Of a stretch of DNA of 64,000 nt, positions 43,862-51,475 are shown one piece after another. The notes below the pieces were generated by a model, which was given only the letters and a program-made list of their open reading frames with translations, was not told the origin of the DNA and did no database searches. Positions within the stretch are counted from its first letter, which is position 1; every line of letters starts with the position of its first letter. Source of the stretch: UBA2336 sp965227265 (lineage in GTDB: Bacteria > Bacteroidota > Bacteroidia > Cytophagales > Cyclobacteriaceae); NCBI GenBank assembly GCA_965227265.1, contig OZ245738.1, forward strand, positions 1,488,001-1,552,000. Direction: 5' to 3'. The translations under genes and the position numbers were made by a program.

Positions 43862-44092
43862 ATGAAACATTCTTATATACTTGCGGGAATGACATGCGTG
43901 AACTGCATGGCTACTGTAAAAAGAAGGCTTTCAGCTCATCCTGGCGTAACATCGGTGGAATTGAACCTTGATCCGCAGCGCGCTGTTATTGAAATGGAAA
44001 CCCACATTGACACGGCTGACCTGCAAACGGCCCTGGGTGGTGGAAAGTATAAAATCTATGATGACGTGGCCAGCAAGCATGACTCCTTATAA
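43862..44092 (+). CDS. Small HMA-domain copper chaperone (CopZ-like)
   Basis: 76 residues from ATG 43862. A single heavy-metal-associated domain with the metal site MTCVNC (C12, C15), then 'VKRRLSAHPGVTSVELNLDPQRAVIEM', the beta-alpha-beta pattern of the fold. It should carry Cu(I) to the ATPase at 46050. It opens the + strand copper run, divergent from arsR with a 161-bp gap. Confidence 0.85.
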   Translation: MKHSYILAGMTCVNCMATVKRRLSAHPGVTSVELNLDPQRAVIEMETHIDTADLQTALGGGKYKIYDDVASKHDSL

Positions 44093-44189
44093 TATGAACC
44101 ATTGGACTGCCTTATTTACAAATAATCGACAATCCATGTGCGCTCACGGGAAACTGAAGATAGATTCCCTTATATTTAGTTATTACTAA

Positions 44190-44588
44190 ATGATCAAGAA
44201 ACTTTCCATAGTGCTGTTTTTGATAACGTTCGGGGCAATGCTGATCCCAACGGTGACCTTTGCCTGTGGAAAAAATCACAAAAAAACAGAAAAAAGCTGC
44301 TCTAAAAAGGAATCAACTTCTAAAACGGAAAAGGCAGATAAGAAAAGTCTGTGTAAAGAAAATCCTTGTAAAGGTGAACATTCCACGAAAGATCAGGGCT
44401 GCGGCTCAACTTGTAATCACTCCAATTGCAAGTGCGTACATTTTACAGTCACCATCGCTTTGGCTGAGGAGAATTTGTTGAAAGACACGATCATAAATTT
44501 CTCAGCCCGAAAACATAGCGTCATCAATACCGAAAATAATCTGTCTGAGGGCTTCCATTCCATCTGGCAACCGCCTAAAATAAGCTAG
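44190..44588 (+). CDS. Cys/His/Lys-rich exported protein with C-terminal IWQPP motif
   Basis: 132 residues. Signal peptide to about residue 26 (TVTFACG). The middle is rich in Cys, Lys and His (CGKNHKKTEKSC, CKENPC, 'GCGSTCNHSNCKCVH'), apt for copper binding in the periplasm. It ends 'FHSIWQPPKIS', the same terminal motif as the protein at 50927-51244. A near-consensus -7 (TATATTTAG) lies about 20 nt before the ATG. Function unknown; metal buffering is inferred from composition and neighbours. Confidence 0.7.
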   Translation: MIKKLSIVLFLITFGAMLIPTVTFACGKNHKKTEKSCSKKESTSKTEKADKKSLCKENPCKGEHSTKDQGCGSTCNHSNCKCVHFTVTIALAEENLLKDTIINFSARKHSVINTENNLSEGFHSIWQPPKIS

Positions 44589-44622
44589 CTTCTTGCCCTG
44601 ACAGCCACAGGTCTGTCCAATC

Positions 44623-44641
44623 GAAAGCAAATTTTGCTTTC
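44623..44641. repeat. Palindrome GAAAGCAAA-t-TTTGCTTTC
   Basis: Nine-bp perfect arms around one base, in the 89-bp gap before the HMA/DUF3347 gene. A weaker hairpin (GACAG / CTGTC, 44599-44616) precedes it. Likely a transcription attenuator or terminator. Confidence 0.5.
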
Positions 44642-44677
44642 CAATAACTTATTTAAAGAAATTTAAACGCTTATCAC

Positions 44678-45544
44678 ATGAAATCAATATCAAAAATATT
44701 GATGGCAGCTTCTATGTTGCTATCATTCCAATCATTCAGTGCTCAATTAGATAATTCAAAAACGTCAACAGTAAAGATTTATGGCAATTGCGGTATGTGC
44801 GAAAGTGCCATCGAAAAAGCCGGCAATGTTAAAAAGGCTGCAACAGTTGAATGGAATAAAGATTCCAAAATGGCTACACTGACCTACGACAGTGTTAAAA
44901 CAAACCAGGATGAAATCCTGAGACGCATCGCATTGGCCGGATACGACAGCGAACCTTTCTTTGCGCCTGATGAGGCCTATGCAAAGCTTCCTGCATGTTG
45001 TCACTACGATAGAGCCAAAGTATCAGGCGTTAAAGATGAAGCTATGGCAAGCTCAACATCGGATAAGCCTGCCCCCGGAATGCACGATCATTCTGCAATG
45101 ACCACGCAGGACAGGAATCCGCTTAATGCTGTTTATGATGGTTACTTCGCTTTAAAAGACGCACTGGTGAAAAGTGACGGCAGCGCAGCTTCAGCAAAAG
45201 CCAAGGATCTGCTTGCCGCGCTCAGCGCTGTTAAAATGGAAACGCTTAAACCGGACGAACATACCGTTTGGATGAAAGTAAAAGAAGACCTTACAACCGA
45301 TACGGAACATATCAGTGAAACAAAAGAAGTTTCACACCAACGGGATCATTTCACCACACTGTCCAAAAATATGTATCAGCTGATCAAGGTGTCGAAAAAT
45401 GATGCGCCTGTATATTATCAGCATTGCCCAATGTACAATGACGGCAAGGGTGCCGACTGGCTGAGCAAAGAAAGTGCAATCAAAAATCCTTATTACGGAT
45501 CACAGATGCTTTCCTGCGGTAAAACAGTTGAAAAGATAAACTAA
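44678..45544 (+). CDS. Exported HMA plus DUF3347 copper-binding protein
   Basis: 288 residues. Signal peptide (1-22), an HMA-like domain with NCGMC (C38, C41), a linker with His/Met (MHDHSAM), then a DUF3347 domain from about 145 ('LNAVYDGYFALKDALVKSDG') that ends with a metal-site-like 'YYQHCPMYNDGKGADWLS' and 'YYGSQMLSCGKTVE'. DUF3347 domains occur in Bacteroidetes copper efflux systems. It is likely a periplasmic metal carrier for the RND pump. The following gene starts 6 bp later. Confidence 0.85.
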   Translation: MKSISKILMAASMLLSFQSFSAQLDNSKTSTVKIYGNCGMCESAIEKAGNVKKAATVEWNKDSKMATLTYDSVKTNQDEILRRIALAGYDSEPFFAPDEAYAKLPACCHYDRAKVSGVKDEAMASSTSDKPAPGMHDHSAMTTQDRNPLNAVYDGYFALKDALVKSDGSAASAKAKDLLAALSAVKMETLKPDEHTVWMKVKEDLTTDTEHISETKEVSHQRDHFTTLSKNMYQLIKVSKNDAPVYYQHCPMYNDGKGADWLSKESAIKNPYYGSQMLSCGKTVEKIN

Positions 45545-45550
45545 GCAGCC

Positions 45551-46045
45551 ATGGAAAAGAAACATGAATCTAATAGCCATTCTACATCATCCCACAACGG
45601 GATGATGTATAAAAAGCTAGCGCTTATGATCATTCTCTCCTTTGCAGCCATGTATATCCTCATGTATGCAATGGTAGATAAATTCTCCAACGTGATTCCG
45701 AATGTGAACCAGTTTTATATGGCCGGTTTAATGACCATGCCAATGATGCTCATCGAACTAATCGTAATGGGCAGCATGTATAAAAAGAAAAAGCTTAACA
45801 TCCTTTTGTATGCTTCAGGCTCGATTGCGTTGATTGTTTTTTATGTCTGCATACGTCAGCAGGCTGGCGTTGGGGACAAGCAGTTTTTGAAATCCATGAT
45901 CCCGCATCACGCAGCAGCCATATTGATGGTGGAGAAAACTCCTATCCATGACCCAGAAATTCAGGAACTGGCCAGTAAGATCATCGTCAGTCAGCAGGCA
46001 GAGATTGAACAAATGAAGGCTAAACTCAAGGAGCTTGAAAAGTAA
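45551..46045 (+). CDS. Membrane protein with DUF305 domain
   Basis: 164 residues. A His/Ser-rich cytoplasmic or periplasmic start, three membrane helices (about 22-45, 55-72, 80-98), then a DUF305 four-helix segment 'FLKSMIPHHAAAILMVEKTPI' whose HH pair and Met are the family's ligand-like residues. DUF305 proteins are often found beside copper resistance genes. It overlaps no gene, and the ATPase starts 4 bp after its stop. Confidence 0.85.
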   Translation: MEKKHESNSHSTSSHNGMMYKKLALMIILSFAAMYILMYAMVDKFSNVIPNVNQFYMAGLMTMPMMLIELIVMGSMYKKKKLNILLYASGSIALIVFYVCIRQQAGVGDKQFLKSMIPHHAAAILMVEKTPIHDPEIQELASKIIVSQQAEIEQMKAKLKELEK

Positions 46046-46049
46046 CATC

Positions 46050-48569
46050 ATGAAACATACATATACCGTTTCCGGAATGAGCTGTAATGGCTGCCGGACA
46101 AATGTGGAAAAAGCATTGAATAGCATTGACGGGGTGCAGGCGAAGGTTGAACTAAACCCGCCCTTAGCAACCATCACCATGCATAACCATATCCCGACAG
46201 AAAAACTTCAAAAAGCGTTAACGGAGGTTGGGGATTACACCATATCCATGAGTGAAGCTGGAATCAGTTCACATGCGCATGGCAAATCAACTGTCCATCA
46301 TGACACAAAAAAACACGCACATGCCCATGCTCAGGATACGGGCACGCCCGGAAAATATTACTGTCCGATGCATTGTGAAGGTGATAAGGTCTATGACAAG
46401 CCGGGGAATTGTCCCGTCTGCGGAATGCACCTGGTTAAGCTTCCGGAAATCGTCCTGAGCACAAAATATACCTGCCCCATGCATCCGGAGATCATCAAGG
46501 ACAAGCCCGGGTCATGTCCGATCTGTGGGATGAACCTGGTGGCGATGACTCCGACAGATTCCGATGATACTGAGGCCTATAATGATCTGAAGAAAAAGAT
46601 GATCGTGGCAACTGCATTTTCCATCCCGGTATTTTTTATTTCCATGATGGAAATGATCCCGGACAATCCCTTATTTAACATTATGGGAATTCAGTACTGG
46701 GGGTATCTTCAACTGCTGCTTACTATTCCGGTAGTGGTGTACGCCTGCCGGATGTTCTTTGTCAGAGCCTGGGTTTCCGTTAAAACCTGGAACCTGAATA
46801 TGTTCACCTTAATTGGGATGGGCACTTCGCTCGCCTTTGCCTTCAGCATCGTTGCCTTATTCTTTCCCGGAGTTTTTCCGGAAGAATTTAAAACTCATCA
46901 TGGTACGATCGGGTTGTATTTCGAGGCAACGGCAGTTATCCTGACCTTGGCGTTGCTTGGTCAATTGTTAGAAGCACGCGCTCACAGTCAAACCAGCGGA
47001 GCGATAAAAGAATTGCTGAAGCTGGCGCCTACCGAGGCCACAATCATCAAGGACGGATATGATCAAAAGATTTCAATCCAGGATATTGTCGCTGGCGATC
47101 TGCTCAGGATAAAACCGGGTGATAAGATCCCGGTTGACGGAAAGATCACTGACGGAGCAGGGAGCATTGACGAAGCCATGATCACCGGGGAACCCATCCC
47201 GGTAGATAAGCAAGCGGGTGATCAGGTTACCTCCGGAACCATTAACGGCAACAGTTCCTTTGTCATGGTTGCTGAGAAAGTTGGCGCTGAAACCTTACTG
47301 GCGCAAATTATTCAATTGGTTAACAATGCAAGCCGGTCCAAAGCACCAATTCAGAAACTGACTGATACTATTTCAGGGTATTTCGTTCCGCTTGTTGTGA
47401 TCATTGCCGCAATTACTTTTGTTACCTGGGCAATTGTTGGACCCGAGCCGGCAGTCGTCTACGGATTTATTAATGCCATCGCAGTACTCATCATCGCCTG
47501 TCCGTGTGCATTAGGCCTTGCTACACCAATGTCCATTATGGTTGGAGTCGGGAAAGGCGCCCAATCGGGAGTGCTCATTAAAAACGCAGAAGCGCTTGAG
47601 CAGATGAATAAGGTAAATGTCCTGATCACGGATAAAACGGGGACGATCACAGAAGGGAAACCATCCGTTGAAAAGGTTACTGGCGTAGACTATCCGGAAC
47701 TTGACCTGTTACAATACATCGCTTCCCTTAATCAGTACAGTGAGCATCCCTTAGCACAAGCCGTTTTAAATTTTGCCAAGTCAAAAAAGATCCTAGTTCC
47801 GGCATCCGATAATTTTGAAGCAATCACCGGAATGGGTGTTATCGGTACAGTGCATTCTAAAAAAATAGCCCTGGGTAACAAGAAGCTAATGGAGAAAGTA
47901 GGTGCAGCAGTTGCTGAGGACCTGGATTCTCAAGTGATTAGTGAACAGAAAATGGGAAAGACCGTATCCTATATTTCAATTGATGGAATAGCACGGGGCT
48001 TTGTTACGATTACCGATGCTATTAAAAGCACCAGTGCACAGGCTATAAAAGAATTGATGGAACAAGGAGTTGAAGTAATTATGCTCACCGGTGACAATGA
48101 AAACACCGCACGTGCGGTAGCTGAACAGTTGAATCTATCTTCCTTTAAAGCAGGGTGTCTCCCGGAAGACAAGCTTAAAGAAATCAAGAACCTTCAGGCC
48201 CAGGGTAAAATCGTTGCAATGGCCGGTGACGGCATTAACGATGCTCCTGCGTTGGTACAAGCGAACGTAGGAATCGCGATGGGGACCGGAACTGATGTTG
48301 CGATTGAAAGCGCGAAGATCACATTAGTCAAAGGCGACCTTCAGGGCATCGTGAAAGCACACAAGCTCAGCCATGAAGTCATGAAAAACATTAAGCAGAA
48401 TTTATTTTTCGCCTTCGTCTATAATGCGCTTGGTGTGCCGGTCGCTGCCGGACTATTGTACCCGTTTTTCGGAATACTGCTTTCCCCAATGATTGCAGCA
48501 TTAGCCATGAGCCTCAGCTCTGTTTCAGTAATAGTAAACGCACTTCGGTTAAGGGCCGTCAAAATTTAA
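46050..48569 (+). CDS. copA: Cu(I)-type P1B ATPase (CopA-like) with extra heavy-metal-binding motifs
   Basis: 839 residues from the ATG at 46050. N-terminal HMA domain (C12 and C15 in MSCNGC), a His-rich linker (HAHAHAQD), then two CPMH...CPxCGM modules (about 108-170) of the heavy-metal-binding type. The P-type core has eight membrane helices, the actuator 'GEPIPVDKQ', the transport motif IACPCALGLATP (near 483), the phosphorylation site DKTGTIT (near 528), and 'GDGINDAPAL'. The CPC and the flanking set fit Cu(I) export. It sits between the DUF305 gene and the multicopper oxidase. Confidence 0.94.
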   Translation: MKHTYTVSGMSCNGCRTNVEKALNSIDGVQAKVELNPPLATITMHNHIPTEKLQKALTEVGDYTISMSEAGISSHAHGKSTVHHDTKKHAHAHAQDTGTPGKYYCPMHCEGDKVYDKPGNCPVCGMHLVKLPEIVLSTKYTCPMHPEIIKDKPGSCPICGMNLVAMTPTDSDDTEAYNDLKKKMIVATAFSIPVFFISMMEMIPDNPLFNIMGIQYWGYLQLLLTIPVVVYACRMFFVRAWVSVKTWNLNMFTLIGMGTSLAFAFSIVALFFPGVFPEEFKTHHGTIGLYFEATAVILTLALLGQLLEARAHSQTSGAIKELLKLAPTEATIIKDGYDQKISIQDIVAGDLLRIKPGDKIPVDGKITDGAGSIDEAMITGEPIPVDKQAGDQVTSGTINGNSSFVMVAEKVGAETLLAQIIQLVNNASRSKAPIQKLTDTISGYFVPLVVIIAAITFVTWAIVGPEPAVVYGFINAIAVLIIACPCALGLATPMSIMVGVGKGAQSGVLIKNAEALEQMNKVNVLITDKTGTITEGKPSVEKVTGVDYPELDLLQYIASLNQYSEHPLAQAVLNFAKSKKILVPASDNFEAITGMGVIGTVHSKKIALGNKKLMEKVGAAVAEDLDSQVISEQKMGKTVSYISIDGIARGFVTITDAIKSTSAQAIKELMEQGVEVIMLTGDNENTARAVAEQLNLSSFKAGCLPEDKLKEIKNLQAQGKIVAMAGDGINDAPALVQANVGIAMGTGTDVAIESAKITLVKGDLQGIVKAHKLSHEVMKNIKQNLFFAFVYNALGVPVAAGLLYPFFGILLSPMIAALAMSLSSVSVIVNALRLRAVKI

Positions 48570-48583
48570 TTTCAAGCAAGTCC

Positions 48584-50860
48584 ATGCAGAGAATATATAA
48601 GAACATAGTACTGACAGCAGCTATAATTTTGATTGCCTTGCAGATTAGTTACGCTCAAAAAGTTGTCCGCTACCACTTACACATAAAAGATACGCTGGTC
48701 AATTTCACCGGGAAGGAAAAAAGAGCAATCGCAGTTAACGGACAAATCCCGATGCCCACCTTAACGTTTACGGAAGGAGATACAGCAGAGATCTATGTTC
48801 ACAACGAAATGAAGGAAAAGACTTCATTGCACTGGCATGGCGTCTTTCTGCCGAATACGGAAGATGGGGTACCCTACCTAACACAGATGCCCATCGAACC
48901 AGGAGAAACATATGTCTATCGGTTCCCGATTATTCAACATGGAACACACTGGTATCATAGTCACAGCGGCCTTCAGGAACAGTTGGGAATGTACGGTTCC
49001 ATGATCCTGAACAAACGGCCAAACGATCCGACCTTTAGAAAGGGCATTGATGATCTGCCAACCGTACCGGTAGTCTTAAGTGAATGGACAGACTACAATC
49101 CTCACAACGTAGAGCGGATGCTGCACAATGCTTCGGATTGGTTCGCGATAAAGAAAGGTGCAACACAGAGTTATGGTGAAGCGATCGGGGCCGGACACTT
49201 CAAGACCAAAGTTAAGAATGAATGGAAGCGAATGCTGGCCATGGATGTAAGCGATGTGTACTATGACAGGTTTTTAATGAACGGAAAAAATCAACACACA
49301 CTTTCACAGTTTAAGACGGGCGATAAGGTCAGGCTGCGGATTTCTAACGGGGGAGCATCGACTAATTTCTGGCTCACGTATGCGGGCGGAAAAATAACCG
49401 TTGTTGCCAACGATGGTAACGATGTTGAACCCGTTGAAGTTGATCGCCTGTTAATTGCTGTTTCGGAAACGTATGACCTTGTCGTGAGCATTCCGGGAGC
49501 GAATACAGCCTATGAGTTTTTAGCCACGCCCGAAGACCGGACCAAATCAGCATCGCTTTACGTAGGCAGTGGGGTTAAACAAGTGATCTCTCCCCTTCCC
49601 AGGCTCAACTATTTTGAAGGCATGAAAATGATGAACGGGATGATGAAGATGAATGGCGACCTGGACGATATGGGCATGAACATGAGCCTGAATCAAATGG
49701 ATATGAATATCGTGATGTATCCCGAAATAACCGGTAGCGAAATGAAAGGTAAGAAAGCAGGGTCGATGAAGGGTATGGATAGGAAAGATCAGGACGAACA
49801 TGCCGCTCATTCAAGTGATCAGTACAACGCTAATAAGCTTTCCGACATTGTAACGCTAAACTATGCGATGCTTAAATCCCCAATTAAAAGCTCCCTTCCC
49901 AAAGATGCTCCCGTAAAAGAATTACGCTTTGAGCTTACCGGGAACATGAACCGCTATGTCTGGAGCCTGGATAATAAAGTAGTCTCAGAAGCGGATAAGA
50001 TCATGATCAAGAAAGGTGAGAATGTTCGGATCATCCTGTACAACAACTCAATGATGCGCCATCCGATGCACCTTCATGGTCATGATTTCAGATTGATCAA
50101 CGGTAAAGGTGATTATGCACCGCTTAAGAATATCGTGGACATCATGCCGATGGAAACTGATACACTTGAATTCAACGCCAATGTATACGGAGACTGGTTC
50201 TTTCATTGTCACATACTTTATCACATGATGAGCGGAATGGGACGCGTGATTAGTTACGATGACCAGCCAAAAAATCCGCGCATTAAAAATCCACGTTATG
50301 CACAGCGTAAGCTTTTCTCCGATGACCGGCACTTTCATGTTATGGCGGAAAATGACTTCGCTACCAATGGCAATGATGGGATGCTGATGATCCAGAATAC
50401 CCGCTGGAGCATTGGATCAGAATGGCGCTTAGGCTATAGCGACATGCATGGTTACGAAACCGAGACCCACATCGGAAGATACATCGGCAAGATGCAGTGG
50501 TTGATGCCGTTCATTGGCTTTGACTGGCGATACAGGAAAATGGGCATTGATGAGCGGGAAGAAAATCTGTTTGGTCAATCTAACACAAAGGATAACCGGG
50601 CTCAAGTCAGCCTGGGTGTTGCCTATACCCTTCCCATGCTCCTAATTTTAGAGACCGAAGTGTTTCATGACGGCAACGTACGGGTTCAACTCATGCGGGA
50701 AGACATTCCCGTGACCAGGCGGGCCAGAATGGCATTGATGATAAATTCAGATAAGGAATACATGGTCGGACTGCGCTACATTCTTGCTAAAAACATCGGG
50801 ATACGGGCGCACTATGATAGTGATATGGGATTCGGGGTTGGCTTGAGTGTCAACTATTAA
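48584..50860 (+). CDS. Multicopper oxidase (CopA/CueO type) with C-terminal outer-membrane barrel-like extension
   Basis: 758 residues. Signal peptide to about 24 (ISYAQ). Cupredoxin domains with the four copper motifs: 'LHWHGVFLPNTEDG' (near 85), 'HWYHSHSGLQEQLG', 'HPMHLHGHDF' (near 492) and 'HCHILYHMMSGMGR' (T1 site with axial Met). A Met/His-rich insert near 345-410 (MKMMNGMMKMNGDLDDMGMNM in part) may store copper or accept Cu(I). From about 570 there are roughly 190 residues of alternating strands ending 'GVGLSVNY', resembling the CopB outer-membrane protein. It would oxidise periplasmic Cu(I). Confidence 0.9.
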   Translation: MQRIYKNIVLTAAIILIALQISYAQKVVRYHLHIKDTLVNFTGKEKRAIAVNGQIPMPTLTFTEGDTAEIYVHNEMKEKTSLHWHGVFLPNTEDGVPYLTQMPIEPGETYVYRFPIIQHGTHWYHSHSGLQEQLGMYGSMILNKRPNDPTFRKGIDDLPTVPVVLSEWTDYNPHNVERMLHNASDWFAIKKGATQSYGEAIGAGHFKTKVKNEWKRMLAMDVSDVYYDRFLMNGKNQHTLSQFKTGDKVRLRISNGGASTNFWLTYAGGKITVVANDGNDVEPVEVDRLLIAVSETYDLVVSIPGANTAYEFLATPEDRTKSASLYVGSGVKQVISPLPRLNYFEGMKMMNGMMKMNGDLDDMGMNMSLNQMDMNIVMYPEITGSEMKGKKAGSMKGMDRKDQDEHAAHSSDQYNANKLSDIVTLNYAMLKSPIKSSLPKDAPVKELRFELTGNMNRYVWSLDNKVVSEADKIMIKKGENVRIILYNNSMMRHPMHLHGHDFRLINGKGDYAPLKNIVDIMPMETDTLEFNANVYGDWFFHCHILYHMMSGMGRVISYDDQPKNPRIKNPRYAQRKLFSDDRHFHVMAENDFATNGNDGMLMIQNTRWSIGSEWRLGYSDMHGYETETHIGRYIGKMQWLMPFIGFDWRYRKMGIDEREENLFGQSNTKDNRAQVSLGVAYTLPMLLILETEVFHDGNVRVQLMREDIPVTRRARMALMINSDKEYMVGLRYILAKNIGIRAHYDSDMGFGVGLSVNY

Positions 50861-50926
50861 AAGGAGTATGGTAAAAAAGTGCTTGGTGCAGCCTGATTGC
50901 ACGTGATATTATTTACTTTTACAATC

Positions 50927-51244
50927 GTGAAACTGAGAACCCTCATATTTTCATTGTACCTGCTGATGCTTGCGGTTTACCCGTGCTCGGACGCTGAGAC
51001 ATGTGTAGATGAGACTGAATCAACTACAACGGTTCAATTGGCAGAACATGATCACTCCCAGGACGAACGTGATCAATGCACGCCTTTCTGCATTTGTGCA
51101 TGCTGTTCGGCAACCATCAGGCTCACTGCTAATGAAGTTTTACTTCCGGTGTATACGCATAATACACTACATCTTGTTCCCTATACGGAACGTCCTTTAC
51201 TCAGTAACTCACATTCTATTTGGCAACCGCCAAGGCTAGGTTAG
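50927..51244 (+). CDS. Small exported DUF6660-like protein with IWQPP end
   Basis: 105 residues from GTG 50927. A signal peptide or membrane helix (RTLIFSLYLLMLAVYPC), Asp/Glu/His-rich middle (EHDHSQDERD), then a Cys cluster 'CTPFCICACC', and the end 'SHSIWQPPRLG'. Such proteins are found beside cusA-type genes in Bacteroidetes. Likely metal-binding, but no function is established. The copies at 44190 and here share the terminal motif, not the middle. Confidence 0.7.
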   Translation: MKLRTLIFSLYLLMLAVYPCSDAETCVDETESTTTVQLAEHDHSQDERDQCTPFCICACCSATIRLTANEVLLPVYTHNTLHLVPYTERPLLSNSHSIWQPPRLG

Positions 51245-51253
51245 CCTAACACT

Positions 51254-51268
51254 GCCGGGTTTCCCGGC
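51254..51268. repeat. GC hairpin GCCGGG-ttt-CCCGGC
   Basis: A 6-bp perfect GC stem after the DUF6660-like gene, followed by a second hairpin CGAAGCA-acgttc-TGCTTCG. Together they resemble the two-hairpin layout after the gene at 44190. No T run, so attenuation is more likely than simple termination. Confidence 0.4.
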
Positions 51269-51339
51269 GTGCATTATCTCTTATCATTTTACCTGCGAAG
51301 CAACGTTCTGCTTCGAAGAACATTTAACTCTTTTCTCCA

Positions 51340-51474
51340 ATGGGAAAAAGAAAATCAATGTCAAAGAGTCCTGCGTATGGGCTTCTGACAAAATTTCTGA
51401 TTGCAATACTCTGCTCGGCAATGCTCATCGGTATTGGAGCGCGTATCTACCATTACCTAAAACATCATTTCTAG
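51340..51474 (+). CDS. 44-residue single-span membrane protein before cusA
   Basis: From ATG 51340 to TAG 51472-51474. A basic N-terminus (GKRKSMSKS), a membrane helix of about 20 residues (about 17-36), and a short His-containing end (HYLKHHF). The positive-inside rule puts the His end in the periplasm. Its stop is 1 bp before the cusA start, so it is translationally coupled. Small proteins of this type are often regulatory or accessory subunits of RND pumps; that role is inference. Confidence 0.6.
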   Translation: MGKRKSMSKSPAYGLLTKFLIAILCSAMLIGIGARIYHYLKHHF

Positions 51475-51475
51475 T

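Noticed and set aside
50483..50491. ATCGGCAAG as a further att-like copy
   Set aside because: Only half of the 18-mer matches and it is within the multicopper oxidase coding sequence; a similar partial match occurs at 56552-56560 in the adaptor gene.
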